Part shown: piece after piece, positions 1 to 11,804 of the stretch | Position numbering within the stretch: the first letter of the stretch is position 1 | Layout: every line of letters begins with the position of its first letter | Assembly: GCA_008729055.1 (NCBI GenBank) | Contig: SDUX01000005.1 | Coordinates: 3,121,018 to 3,185,017 of the forward strand | Length of the DNA: 64,000 nucleotides | Direction: 5' to 3' | DNA from: Pyropia haitanensis | Lineage: Eukaryota; Rhodophyta; Bangiophyceae; Bangiales; Bangiaceae | Made by a program: the position numbers and the translations under genes | Notes under the pieces: model-generated | What the model was told of the DNA's origin: nothing | What the model saw: the letters and a program-made list of their open reading frames with translations, nothing else | The model's database searches: none

Positions 1-322
1 AAACGGCAACGACGCATGGACCAACACAAGGACACAGGCGGTCGCAGACGCCAACGCTGGCAATGCACCCCGCACGCACGCACCGCCGCACCAGCCGCCG
101 CCCCACCCGCCCTCGTCCCCCATTCCGGCCGCCCGCCTATCCCCGTGGCGGCGGGCTGGACTCGTCCCCCCCCCCCCAGGCCCGCCGCCGCCGCCGCCGC
201 CGCCGCCACCGCCGCCGCCGCCGCCCGGCGGCCGCGCGCCATCGCCGTCTGCCGATGTGTCGGTGTGCCCGCCCGGCGGCACGCCAGCGCCGCCACCCCC
301 AGCGCCGGCGCCGGCGCCGGCG

Positions 323-353
<31 letters not shown>

Positions 354-1859
354 ACCACCACCGCCGCCGACACCCCCCCCCCCCCCCCCCTCTGGCTCCG
401 TCGTCGCCGACGGCGGCGACGGCGCGGAAGCCGCCCCCGCCATGGGTGGCGGCGCCGCCGCGGGCGGCGCCGCCGCCGGTGACTGAGGCGGCAGCGGCTC
501 GGCCGCCAGGGGGTGGTGCGGCGGCAGCGGCAGCGCGTAGGCGGCGGCGGGCATGGCGGGCGGGAAGGGCGCCCAGGCGGGCGGCACGCCGGGCGGCGGC
601 GGGGGCGGATAGGCCGCGACCATGCCGCCGCCGCCGCCGCCGCCGCCGGCGGGGTCCCCGCCGGCGCCACCGTCGGCGGCGCCCCCCCCGGGGGCACCTC
701 CGCCGGGGGGGGGCCCCCACGGGGACGGCACCCATTGGTAGGGCCACAGCCCCGGGTGGACGGGCACCATCCCCCCCGGCGGCGACGTCGGCGCCATCCC
801 CGCCGCCGCGTACGGCGAGCCGGGGTGGTGCGGATGGTGCCCGTGGCCCGCGTGGGGGTGGCCGAGCGGCGGCGCCGAGACGCCGGCGGCCGCGCCGTGG
901 GCGGCGTGGGGGGGGGGGAGCGGCAGCGGCCACCCGACGCCCCCATAGCCGAACGGCAGCAGCGCCGATGGCGGCAGGGTGGGGGGCGGCGACGCCGCCG
1001 TGCTCGACCACACGAGGCCACCCATGGGGGGGGGGACGCCGACCATCGCGGGGCCGCCGCCGCCGCCATTGGGCAGCGCACCCCCGCCCACGGCGGGCGC
1101 GGCGCCGGCGGCCGCGGCGGCCGGCCCGGTCGCGGCCGTCGAGCCAGGCGTCGGCATCCCGGCACCGACGCCTCCTCCGGCGGTGCCGGCGGCGGCGGCG
1201 GCGCTGCCACCGTCGCTGCTGACGTGTGGTGGTGGCACCCCCCCCCCCCCCCCAATGACGTTTCCCATCGGCGGCGGCGGCGTCGGCGCGCCGCCGCCCC
1301 GGGCCGCCGAGGCGGTCATGGCGGCCCACCCCCCCCCCGCCACCGCCGCGGCATTGGCGGCGGCGGCGGCGGCGGCGGCAGCCGCGGCCACCGCGGCCGG
1401 CCCCTTGCCCTCCTCTGACGCGGCGAGCGCGGTGCGGAGGCGGGCGACCTCCGCCTCGGCCGCGGCCGCGCGCTCGGCGCTCGCCCGCCCCGCGGCGGCC
1501 ACCCCCCGCTCCCGGCGGCGGAGCTTGCCCATGTACGCCACCGCGTCTGTGACGACCGCCTCCATGTTGCGGCGGCTGCCATCGGCGGGGGCGGGGAGGC
1601 TGCTCGCGAGCGCATCGACCGACGCGCGGAGGCGGTGCCGGCGGAGCTGCTCCACCTCCTTGTGCCGCTGCTTTTGGCACCGCGAGCCAGACGGCGTGGA
1701 GCTCGTCCCGGCCGAGCCGCCCGTCCGGCGGCTGGCGCTCGGATTGGCGGCCGACGTTGGCGTGCTCGCCACGCCCTCCGCCTTGCGCGCGCCGGTGCGA
1801 ACGACCGGTGGGGACGACGCTACGCTGCCACTGCCGGCACGGCTGCCGGTGCTGGGCTT

Positions 1860-1901
<42 letters not shown>

Positions 1902-2483
1902 TCCGCCGCCTCCGCCGCCGCCGCCTCCGCCGCCGCCGCCGTCGCCACGACCGCTGCCATTCCCGCCGCCGCCCGGGCCGCCGCCACCACTATCACCGCC
2001 ACCGCCGCCGCCGCCGGTGCCACCGCCGCCGCCGCCGTCCGCACCGCCACGCCCACCGCCGCCACCGGTGCCGCCGCCGCCGCCATAGCTACCGCCGCCA
2101 CCGCCACCGTCGCCGCCGGCAGCGACGCCCCGCCTTCCCCCCCCCCGTAACTGCCGCCGCCACCCGCGTCGCGCCCGCTCGCCGACGGAGACCGGCCCGA
2201 CAGCGCCATGCCATTGGCCGGTAACGGCGGCGAGCCGCCCGTCGGCGGCAGGCCGCCGCTCGGGCGGCCACCGGCGGCTGCGAGGGACCGGCCCGCCGCC
2301 ATGGTCGACGCGCCGCGCCGTAGGGTGGCCGAGGATGGCAGGGCGGCGACGGAGGGCGCTGCGGAGACCCCATTAATTCCATCCATGCCACTGCCGCCCG
2401 CATTCGCTCCGCCGCCACCACCACCGCCGACGCCGCCGCCGCCGCCACTACCACCGCCGACGCCGCCGCCACCGCCGACGCCG

Positions 2484-2530
<47 letters not shown>

Positions 2531-2614
2531 GCCGCCGCCGACCCCACCGCCGCTGCTGCCGCCACCGCCCCCAACGGGCCGCAGCTGTGCCCGCGTCACC
2601 GACTGGAGGCTCAT
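354..2614 (-). CDS. bHLH transcription factor, paralogue A (one frame break; 3' end unresolved)
   Basis: Probable DNA-binding transcription factor of the basic helix-loop-helix class. The basic region and helix 1 (CQKQRHKEVEQLRRHRLRAS) lie at about 1627-1690. A loop follows, then helix 2 (NMEAVVTDAVAYMGKLRRR). The N-terminal half is Gly-rich and the C-terminal half is Pro/Gly/Ala-rich, with a motif LWPYQWVPSPW at about 720-755 that recurs in the neighbouring paralogue at 6847-8535. The ATG at 2614 is the first in frame. The reading frame changes at a 10-C run (2137-2146). One extra base there joins the N-terminal Gly-rich part to the bHLH part, so I treat it as one gene. Downstream the frame runs through C18 and C25 tracts (373-390, 329-353), so the stop cannot be placed; it may lie anywhere down to the window edge. 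The family is clear from the bHLH pattern; the target and role are unknown. Confidence 0.7.
1860..2546. repeat. GCC/GGC microsatellite tracts encoding poly-Gly
   Basis: Two dense trinucleotide tracts (about 1860-1945 and 2400-2546) lie inside bHLH paralogue A and are read as Gly codons on the minus strand. They make all six frames look open. Nearly all overlapping plus-strand ORFs here, which read as poly-Pro, Ala or Arg, are shadows. Confidence 0.85.
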
Positions 2615-3600
2615 GGCCGCGAACGCCGTCGTGGCAGCGGCCGACACGGTCGCCGTGGTGGTGGGGTGCCCCTCCGCCACCGGGGGAAAGAGGGAAAAGA
2701 AGGCGAGGGTCAAACCCTAGCGTCGACGGGTGACGCTTGGCGCACCCATCCACCGACGGGGGGGGAGGGGGCGTGGATTCACGTGGCACCGCCGCCAACG
2801 ACGCGGTGGACGGGCACCGCGGCGCGGCGGGGGGTGCCGAGCAAGATGCCGCGAGTGGCGGTTCCCACCGACGCCGTTGCGGGAACGGCGACGCGGCTTG
2901 CACGGCCGGGGTCGACGACGGCGAGATGCGCCGCCGATGGGCGCGTCGAGCACGGGGATGGGGCGCGGACGGGCGGGCGGGCGGACGCGCCGCGGCGGCG
3001 GCGGCGCTGCGCGCGGGAGGCGCCGCGCGTCAGCCACGGCGACACCGCAAGCCCCCGCTCGTCCCCACACCCACCCGCCCCCCCGGCCCCCCAACCCCAC
3101 CCCCCACCCCCCCTCACAACCCCCTTTCAACCCCCCCCCCCGCTCGAAGCGGTCCTGCCACGTGCGTGGCGGCGGTCCACGGCCACCGCCGGCCGCCGCC
3201 GCACGTGGGACGCACGTGGGGCCCCCACAACGCCATTCCGAAGGGGGGCGGGGTCGCCGGCGGGGGGCCGCCCGCCCTCCCGCCGTCCCCCCCCTGCTGC
3301 GAGATTCGGGCCCCCCCTGGCGACCGCGCCAGGGGAGGTCGGCCAGTCCCCAGTGGCGATATATCGGCGGCGCAGCAGGGCGCGGGCGGCGTGGTGTCGG
3401 GCCCGCCGCGTGCGGAGGTCGACGGAGAAAGGTGCAAAACAAAAACAGAAGACAGCGGCCGACGGCACGGGCAGTTCAGGCCTGCCTCCTGGGTCTGACG
3501 CCTTACACAATTTTCACATTTACGTGGCGCCCTCACAGTGGCTGAGACCACGCTTCGGAGACGTTGCAGTGCGTCCGCTTGCCTCCGCGCTCTGGGGCAC
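2615..3600. other. GC-rich upstream region, no gene recognised
   Basis: This is the region upstream of bHLH paralogue A. ORFs exist in several frames but are Arg/Pro-rich, mutually overlapping and without any recognisable domain. It probably includes the bHLH promoter and 5' leader. Homopolymers occur near 3128-3139. Confidence 0.4.
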
Positions 3601-5150
3601 ACTGTGAGGCGCGATTTGCAACAGAGGCCACGCAAGGGGCTTCGACCTCTTGAAATTTTGATCAACTGCTCACTCTTGGAATCGGGCACAACCGGAGGCA
3701 GCCGGCAGCGTAGTGTGTGCGAGGGCAGAGGGCAACGCACCGTTCCCATGCGCACACTGCGTATCCCGCCGCCACCCGTGATGTACCACCCTTAACTGCC
3801 CTCCCGATAGATGATCACATGGTCTCAATAAGACACGACGAGCAACAGAAGAGGCACATCCCCTCCCCACAACGACGAGACGAGCAACGAAGCTGGGAGA
3901 TGGTCGTCTCGGCGGGACCAAAACTCCATGTTCGCGTGTGCGACCACGCTGACGAGAAAGCGGTCAAGGAGCGCGAAATGGGGGCCGCAGCTCTCCTTGA
4001 CGGGAGCGACCCAACTGCTGGGTTCCCATAGACAGTGTGCTGATGCGGTCTCGTTCTCTGGGGCCCCTCGGACGAAAAGGTCCACTGCCACCTGGCCCTC
4101 GAGCACTGCTTCAGCGGGCCAGAGCCCTCCACGTGGATGGATGTTTCTGGGCAGTGACCTTCTTCCGCGTCGTGAGAGCTGTCTGTTTCTTTCTTGGATA
4201 TCTTCGACGAGGGGAGGGGCGAGGGGCGTGCATGTGCAACTGTCCCGTATTTGTCTATCCCTCGTCGCGTCTCTATCGGAAGAGCAGGGCAGCGGGTCAA
4301 AACCCTGTACCTGGGAGAATCGGCCGATTTGACCTGTTCTGGTCTATTCGATTCCTGCACGTGCGTCTGCAACGTGGTCCTCAGCGCCCCAGAACACGGT
4401 TTCTCGAGCTCCTAGGGCACACGCCCAGTGCAGGCGGGCTCGCCCGTAAGAGGACAGCTGCGGCAAGTCGCCGTTTTCGGTAAAGAGCACGAGAGCCACC
4501 TCGTTGAGGTATGTGCGAATAAATTTTTTTCTCGCAGGTGCTTCCCTGGTCATACACGACCTCGTTGCATTCTTGGACCCTGCACTAGAGCACGTTCTCA
4601 TGCAGGGTTTGCACTCCAGCGGTGCCCGACGTGAAAAATCTGTTCGAATGCGTGTCGTCGTGCACCAAATTTCGCGCAAACTTGCAGTGCCATGCAGGAC
4701 ATCTGCATGCACACCTTTTCCTCTGCTCATGTTCTGTACGGCGGAGTGCTCTGTTTCAAGCAGAAAGCGAACCTCAAGAGCGGTGCGTGCTCGAAGGCAC
4801 GCGTACGTACGCATGAGCAGCTGAGCCGCTCACTGTTCCGTGTGTTGCAAAATTTCTATGCATGCTCAGTGCACGGAACGTGCACTGTTGATGCAGGCTT
4901 CATACGAGCGAGCACGTGCACCGGGTGCACTTCTCGTGATAATCTGCAACCGGATGCTACTCGCGTAGCATTACCAAGCGGGAATTTGTCGCGCGCGGTG
5001 CATGGTTTCCCGGCCCCGTGTCAGCCGAACTGGGTCGAGCAAACTCGTCCTGGCATGCCCAAATACACGAATTTGGGTTCGCGCAAGGTACACGGTCTAC
5101 TCTAGTGAAGCTAGGCCCCTCTGCGCAGCCCGCATCTCCCAGCGATCGTG
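3601..5150. other. Lower-GC intergenic stretch
   Basis: Base composition drops clearly compared with the flanks. Only short, unrelated ORFs are present, none with a recognisable domain. Many short TGCA-centred palindromes occur around 4550-4930. It could be decayed repeat or transposon DNA, but no terminal repeats or transposase remnants were seen. Confidence 0.35.
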
Positions 5151-6846
5151 AAGGGAATTTGAGACTTTCTGTTTTTAGAAGTGTTGGGTGCGAGGCTGGG
5201 TCATGGGCTCGTCCGCTGTCCGACGCCATCACCAAGCCTCTGCTTCGATGACGACCGAACTGGGCCTCCAGCCGGGTACAAGCCGCGGCCGCGCGTTGGA
5301 GCGCTAGTCCGGCTGAGATTGTGGCGGGCGACGACGCGGGCTGCCGCCGGGCCGCCGGCCACACCGTGGGCATCGAGCGGCGGCGGCTGTGACCCGTGGC
5401 GCGCGGCGGAGAGACGAGGTGGCGGACTTGGCCGCGCAGCGCGGCCACGGCTGTCGCCCACGCCTTCCGCGCAGTGGGGAGCTCTCCCCCCCCTCCGCTG
5501 GCCGGCTGCGCCTCGGGGAGGGAGAGCACCCACGGAGACACCCTCGACAGCGAGTACAAGCCAGCCGGCGAGCGCCCCTTGGGACTGACCATTCGTGTGG
5601 GAGGCGACGCCCGCAGCGGGCCGACGCCACCGCCGCGGCCGGCGTGGCGCGCGCGCGCCTGTGCCCGTCCGCCAGGCTGGCCGAAGTGGTGGCTGGCGAC
5701 TGCGTGGGGGCAGCGGCCGGCCCGGCCGGGCCGCACGTTGCGCGTTGAGCGGTGGCCGCGGCGGCGGGTGGCGCGCGGCATCAGGTGGCGCGCGGCGGAA
5801 GAAAAGGGGTGGCGGATGCCGCCGCCCGCATGCGCGGCAGCGGCTGGCGTTGCTGCTGCTGCACGCGCAGTGGCAAGGGGTGCCCTGCCCCACCGGGTCG
5901 CAGCTCTTCCGGGGGCGGGGACCTGCAGAGACACGCCTGGGCAGAGTGGACAAGCCATAGGCACCCATGCGCCCACAGCAGACGCCGCCTTCGCAGGTGG
6001 GCGCGCCCGCCCGAGGCATCCGCCGCGGGGACGTCACGGCGGATGGGGGGGGGTTGGGGGTGGGTCCTACGGCAGGGTGCCCATCCCCGCCGCTCGCTCC
6101 TGCTGCCGCCGTACCGGCCGCCTGCCGTTTGCTCCTTCCGTCGCCCGCCTCGCCGCCGTGCTGGGGCGGCTACAGCGGGCCGCTCCACTCGCGACGGTGA
6201 ACCGCCGCTCCACACGCGGCGGTGTTGGTGAGACAGGCGTCGCCCCCTCCCCCCCCACTCACCTTTTCAATTCTTTGCTCCCCAGTCACGCCGACTCAGC
6301 TGGTGCCGGACCAGGCGGCGCGGATGAGGGCAACCTGGGAGGAACGCTCACTGCTAACCCCAACAGGGTTGACCACAGCACCCGTCTTGTGTGGTCCCCA
6401 AAAGCAAACACGCCCGCTCCCGCTGCCTCCAGCATTGGGCCTCACGGGCGGCTTGACTGCCGCAGCTGCCCCTGGGCTTATCCCCATCTACAGCCGCGCA
6501 GGCATCCCGCTCGCGCAGCCCGCCTCCATGGTACACGAGTGCTCCATGTCGCTCACCGATTCCGTTTGTTCAGGGTACACAAACGCCCCCCCCACCAACC
6601 CCCCAAACCAACAACGACCGCATCCTCCCATGAACAACAAGCAACCGCGACGCTCCCATAAGCAACAGCAGACGACAAACAATACAAACGATAGCCAAAA
6701 AAAAGGAGACGCAAGAGACGAAACGGGCGGCCCTGCGGCAGCAGGCAGCCCCGTGTTGACCACACGTGAGCGGGCCAAGCCTAGCGGACCGTTCTGGCCA
6801 GCTGCGGGTGCCGCTCGCTGCTCGACACAGCCGCTTCAAGCGGCAG
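5151..6846. other. GC-rich stretch with unconvincing ORFs; 3' side of bHLH paralogue B
   Basis: Long ORFs on both strands overlap one another (for example plus 5396-6661 and minus 5201-6037). They are Arg/Ala/Pro-rich with no conserved motif, as expected from high GC alone. The part from about 6250 to 6846 is lower in GC and A-rich near 6600-6720, and is probably the 3' flank of the bHLH gene on the minus strand. Confidence 0.3.
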
Positions 6847-7366
6847 CTATGGTTGTCTGCTGGCAGGCGGCGGCGGTGGCATCGACGCCCCCCCGGCACC
6901 GGCCGGACCGGCTGCCTGGGGGCCCCCATCGTGGGGCTCCCCCCCCGCCCCCATCGACGGCGGCGGCAGGAAGGGTTGCCGTGGGTAGACCAGTTGGGCC
7001 GACGGGTCCAGGTTGGGCGCCATCCAATACGCGTTGGGTGGTGCGGCCGCGCCGGGCGGGCCGCCGCCGCCACCGCCACCGCTGCCGGTCGCGGCCGCAC
7101 TCGCAGCAGTGGCAGCCAGCTCCAGGTGGGGGGCGGCGGCGGGCGCGGCGGGTGGCAGCGGCCGCCAGCCGGGCACCCACTGGTACGACCACACGCCCGG
7201 CTGCATAGGCGGTAGCATGTGGCCACCCGGCACGGGTGCGTGATGGGGGTGCGGCACCGGCCACGGGCCACTGGGTATAGCACCGCCCCCATAAAGGGAG
7301 TAGAATATTCCCGGCGGCGGGGGCACGCCCGCCGGGGGCGGCGGCGGCGGTGGCACGCCCGCCGAG

Positions 7367-7429
<63 letters not shown>

Positions 7430-8020
7430 CCGTCCCGCGGCGGTGCCACCGTGGCAGGCGACCGCGGCGGCGGCGTCGACGCCACGGGCGACGACGACGG
7501 CGCAGGCTGTGGCACCCGCGCGAGCAACGACAGCAGCCCAGAGTTGGTCGATAAGGGCGGCTCCTGCGCCGTCACAAACGACAGCGCCGCCGTGTCAGCA
7601 GACATCGCCGGGGCGGCGGCCGCAAGTGCCGACGCGACCGGCCCGTACGCGCCCGTCGCGACGAGCGCCGCGCGGAGGCGGCCGGCCTCCGCCTCTGACG
7701 CCGCGGCGCGGTCGGTGAGCGCCCGGCTCGCCGCCGCCGCCTGCCCAATCCGCCGCTGCAGGCGCGCCACGTACGCGACCGCGTCCGAGACGACCGTCTC
7801 CACATTGAGCCGCGAGCCGGGCGGCGCGGCGGGCAGCGTCGCCTGCAGCGCCTCAACCGACGCGCGCAGGCGGCGGCGACGCTGCTGCTCCACCTCCTTG
7901 TGCCGTTGCTTTTGACACCGACCAGTCACGGGCCCGCTGCCACCACCGCCGCCACTACCACCACCGCCACCACCACCACCGCCACCACCACCGCCGCCGC
8001 CGACGCCGCCGCCGCCACCG

Positions 8021-8051
<31 letters not shown>

Positions 8052-8535
8052 TGCTGCCGCCATCCTCGCTGCCGCCACCACCGCCGCTTCGGCTGCGGCT
8101 GCCGCTGCCGCTGCCACTATCGCGGCCGCTGCCGTCAAACACGCCGGCGCCGCGAAAGCCGTCCAAGCCTGGCGACGACGGCGGCGTCGTCCCGCCGCTG
8201 CCGCTGCCGCTGCCGCTGGGCGGCGTCACCGACGAGCGCGCGCGGCTGGTGGCGGCCGGCCCGGGCGGCGGGGACCCCCGCCCGCCGCTACCGCCTTGGC
8301 CGCTGCCGCTGCTGCCGCCGCTACCGCCGCCGCTGCCGCCCGTCCCGCCGCCGCTGCCGCCCGTCCCGCCGCCACTGCCGCCGCTGCCGCCCGTCCCGCC
8401 GCCACTGTCGCCGCTGCCGCTGTGGTAGGGCGAGCCGTCGGTGGACTCTACGCCGCCGCGGGCGTTCCGGGGTGGCAACGGCGGCAGCTTCCGGGCAGCC
8501 ATGTCGGTGGGCGTCAGGCTGTAGAGGGAGGGCAT
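6847..8535 (-). CDS. bHLH transcription factor, paralogue B (intact)
   Basis: A 562-residue protein from the ATG at 8535 (MPSLYSLTPTDMAARKLPP). The frame is open further upstream but has no earlier ATG. Order: short N-terminus, long Gly/Ser repeats (residues about 30-200), basic region plus helix 1 (CQKQRHKEVEQQRRRRLRAS, about residues 205-225), loop, helix 2 (NVETVVSDAVAYVARLQRR), then an Ala-rich coiled segment and a Pro-rich tail with VWSYQWVPGW. The basic helix has the H-x3-E-x2-R/x3-R pattern typical of E-box-binding bHLH proteins (His, Glu, Arg), so sequence-specific DNA binding is likely. It sits about 4.2 kb upstream of paralogue A on the same strand, and the pair looks like a tandem duplication. 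Function beyond transcriptional regulation is not inferable. Confidence 0.8.
7940..8420. repeat. Compound GCC/GCT trinucleotide repeats (Gly/Ser codons)
   Basis: Imperfect trinucleotide arrays inside bHLH paralogue B encode Gly-Gly-Ser-type linkers on the minus strand. A purer GGC array lies at about 7372-7422 and encodes poly-Pro in the C-terminal part. Confidence 0.8.
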
Positions 8536-10607
8536 CGTAGTGCACAGGTGTGGCGACGGCAGGAGGCGGGGGAGGGGAAGGGAAGGGCAACGTGAGGTTG
8601 AGGGCGAAGAGTGGTCGCGGCGGTGCGGTGCCGCCGCAATCTCCCACGCAGCGGTCGTGGGGGCCAAGGTAGAGTCCCACCCTACGGGCGGCTCGGCGAC
8701 AAGGTGGCGTGACGCCACGGGCAAAGGAGTGATACCACGTCGTCCCAGCGAGGCTGGCCTGGCTAGTGGACACCGGCATCGCCGTACCCGCCGCTCGCAA
8801 CGCGCGGCGGGGCGCGCAATGCGTACTTTGGATTAACAAAGCTGCGGCAGCCAAAGCGCTGCCGTGGCGCGGCCACACGCTGGTGGCGCGGGTGGCGGAA
8901 AAAGTGTTCGGCCCGTTCAGCCCGCCCTGTCGCCGCGCCCACCGACGAATGGGAGCTCCGAAGGGGGGGGTGGAGGGGTGGGGTGGGGTGGACCGGCGTG
9001 TGCGGGCCAGGGATTTCGTTCGGGGTGTGCCTCTGGGAGGAGAGAGGGAGTTCGTTCGGGGCGTGTCTCGGGGGGGTGGGGGGAGAGTGCGCTCCCCAGA
9101 CAACGACAGCTGCGGCTGCGCGGCCCCCACGCGGGGTCTGCTCACGGCGCACGCGGGAAGGGCGCTACGCCCGCTTTCGTCCGGCGGAGCGAGCAGGTAG
9201 ACAGCGAGGGCGCGTGCGAGGCGCGTGCCCTGCAGGAAACGCCACGCGCGCAGGCTGGGAGTAGCCGCCGCGGCCGTAGTCATTTCATTCCGAGCGGACA
9301 CGCGCGCGCGCGTGTAGAATCGGGGTCTCGGCGCGTATCTACCCGAAAGGCGCGTGTGACAGCACCGGGCAAGCAGACAAAAGAAGGGGGCAAGATACGC
9401 CGTGCGCGCCTGAGCGGACGCAAGACGGGACGGGACACCTACCCGCGCAGAACGTTCGTGATTTCAGTCTTCCTTCTTGGTCAAAGGTGCACAATCTGTA
9501 AAATAAGTCGAGGAAGGTTGCTCCAGGTGCCCGTGTGGAGCTTGCCGCCGCTGGGGTGCGGCCCTACTTTCGGGCCGGAAGGCGCGGGCAAGTAAATCCA
9601 ATGCAGATGAGTACGGAGGCAAATCATATCGCTCACACTTTCAGCCTGCTTTGGGGCTCGCGCTCCATAGGCAGCCTCTAACTAGAGACTCTCGTGATGG
9701 GCGATCTACAATAGTGGAAGCCACCGGCCCAGAATCCAATGCGCTGTCTGTCTGCAGGGCAACTGCAACACACCACGATGAACAGGTTTCGACGGTCTCG
9801 GGTCATCGATAAGCCAACACTGTAGGACAACCCGATCCGCTCGCTCTCTCGTGCTTCGAAGTCCATCTGATTTGTACAAATTACAACTGCAATTAGTCCA
9901 CGCTGACACAGAGCATGTTTCAACTAGCAGATGACTGCAGTACACGCACTGGAGCGGTCGACGAAGAGAGCGACCAGCCGCAGCGCATCACCTACGCCGT
10001 CCCGTCACGGTGGCTTGCCGAGTGAAGAAGAAGATGTGCGGGACAAGGACGGTGCCGCTCCAGGCAGTGGCATGAGGAGGCCCAGTGGGCACATGCGCCC
10101 GTTTGGGGCAGTCACGCTGCCGCTGCCGCGGCGGGGGCTTGTCATGACCACCGCCGCGCGAGGCGTCGGTGGCGGCGGCGGTTGCGATCGCGGCGTTAGG
10201 GGGAGGGTGGCCGTGACGGAGGACAGGTGGGTGGGGGCCCCACCTTGCTGGACGCGGTGACCCGACGGGGCCGGGGAGCGTCATCTCTTTGCGGGACTGG
10301 GCGGACGCAAAACGGCGAGGTACACCCGCCGTTGCGGCGGCGACAACCCCAGCGGGCAGTCGTTTACCAACGGTCCCCAGCCTAGAGGCGGCGCCCGCAA
10401 CACGTTGGACACGCCGCTCTCGCTTCCTGGCAGTCGCCCGCAAGCGCCCGGCCGCGGTCGAGCCGTCGCCGCCTGCACGCCGCCCCCCCCCCATGCCACG
10501 CGCAGTGTTGCAAAAAGTAAGGCGGCCGACCCAGCCGGCCGCGAGCAGCCTCTGTGGCCAGTCGCTCCCCGCGACCCCTTCATTACGGACGCGCCGCCCC
10601 CCATCCC
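8536..10607. other. Intergenic region, no gene recognised
   Basis: Holds the upstream region of bHLH paralogue B and the 3' flank of the FkbM-like gene. A near-direct duplication of about 25-30 bp (TTCGTTCGGGG...) occurs at 9017-9080. About 9600-9930 is lower in GC. ORFs are short or Arg-rich without motifs. Confidence 0.35.
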
Positions 10608-11804
10608 CTAGAGGGTTGCCACCACCGTCGTGGCATCGCTGGGGGACACGCCCACCCCACCCCCCGGTGCTCCCTCCCCCTCGGCGGCCACTGCCGGCGC
10701 CGAGACGACCCCGCCTGCTCCTCTCCGGGCGGCGGCGGCGCGCCACGTCGCGACCGCGGCGGCCGAGCCCGCCGGCCGGCCCCCCGCCCCGTCGCGGGCG
10801 TCCGCGTTGACGCCCCACCCCCCGCCCGCCGGGGCGTCCACGTCCACCGCCTCAGCGCGGACAAAGCTCAGCTCAAAGTGGACGCGGTAAAAGAGGCGGA
10901 AGCCGAGCGTCTGCATGTTGTTAATGAGCCGCGGCACAAACGTGCGGTCGTCGCCGTTGAAGCGGGCGTGCGTCTCCATCAGCACCTGGTCCGCGGGCGG
11001 CGAGTAGCCCGCGTCCACCCACGACTGGACCACCTCGCCCTCCGCGCCCTCCACGTCCACCTTCAGCACGTCCACCCACTCGACGCCAACGATGCGGAGG
11101 AGGGTGGCCAGCGCAAAGACGGGCACCCGCACCCGCCGGCGGCCCACGGCGGGCACCAGCAGCGACGTGGGCACGTACGAGTCCGTGTTGCCGGCTGGAA
11201 GCTCCATCTCCACCAGCCCGTCGCGGACGCCCAGGCCCAGCGGGTGGAACGAAAAGCCCGGCGGCAGGCGCTCGGGGTTGGCCGCGTAAAACGACACAGA
11301 CCGGGGCGTCGGGTCAAAGCCGTAGTGCGTCGTGCCGTACGCGCCGACCATGGCCGCGTCCCACTTGACGTTCCGCCCGACGCCGACCGTAACGACGGTG
11401 CCGCCGGCAAGGGAGGGCGCGTCGCAGAAGAACCACCCCTCCTCCGCGGTGCGCGGGAACTTGATGAGGCCGCGGCAGGTGAGCGGCGGCCGCGCGCCCC
11501 GTGACCCGTCGGGCCGGATGACGCGGCGCTGCCGGCCGGCGGAACCGTCGGCGGCGGCCGCCGCCGCGCCACGTGTGACCGCCACGCCGGCGGGGGCCGC
11601 AGCGGCGGCGGCGGCCGTCGCCGCCGCGGCGCCACCGCCGCGACCGCTGCCGAGGCGGCCCGGCACGCCACGGGTGCTCGCGCAAAGCAGCAACAGCAAC
11701 ACTATGGTAGCGACCGCGGTGGTAACCGCCGGCGGGAGCGCCCGTAACTTACGCTGCGACGCGCGCAGGCCAACGGGAAGGGTGTGGAGGGCGGGGAACA
11801 TCAT
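10608..11804 (-). CDS. FkbM-type methyltransferase with N-terminal signal anchor
   Basis: A 398-residue protein starting at a genuine ATG. Residues about 28-45 form a hydrophobic segment (TTAVATIVLLLLLCAS) after a basic N-terminus, which suggests a type II signal anchor or secretory signal; a Gly/Ala linker follows. The catalytic region has FkbM/Methyltransf_21 features: a glycine motif (TVVTVGVGRNVKWDAAMVGAYG), the YGFDPTPRSV strand, and DVLKVDVEGAEGEVV near residue 245, where the acidic residues mark the SAM/substrate site of this family. FkbM enzymes are SAM-dependent O-methyltransferases; lumenal members often act on glycans, so cell-wall or matrix polysaccharide methylation is a reasonable inference. 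It is an intact ORF without introns. The C-terminal tail of about 60 residues is Ala/Gly-rich and probably disordered. Confidence 0.75.
   Translation of the reverse strand: MMFPALHTLPVGLRASQRKLRALPPAVTTAVATIVLLLLLCASTRGVPGRLGSGRGGGAAAATAAAAAAAPAGVAVTRGAAAAAADGSAGRQRRVIRPDGSRGARPPLTCRGLIKFPRTAEEGWFFCDAPSLAGGTVVTVGVGRNVKWDAAMVGAYGTTHYGFDPTPRSVSFYAANPERLPPGFSFHPLGLGVRDGLVEMELPAGNTDSYVPTSLLVPAVGRRRVRVPVFALATLLRIVGVEWVDVLKVDVEGAEGEVVQSWVDAGYSPPADQVLMETHARFNGDDRTFVPRLINNMQTLGFRLFYRVHFELSFVRAEAVDVDAPAGGGWGVNADARDGAGGRPAGSAAAVATWRAAAARRGAGGVVSAPAVAAEGEGAPGGGVGVSPSDATTVVATL

Noticed and set aside
5201..6661. Overlapping long ORFs on both strands
   Set aside because: Arg/Ala/Pro-rich, mutually overlapping in several frames, and without conserved motifs; expected from very high GC.
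6222..7208. Plus-strand 328-residue ORF
   Set aside because: Its second half is antisense to the bHLH-B gene and its first half has no motif; treated as a shadow.
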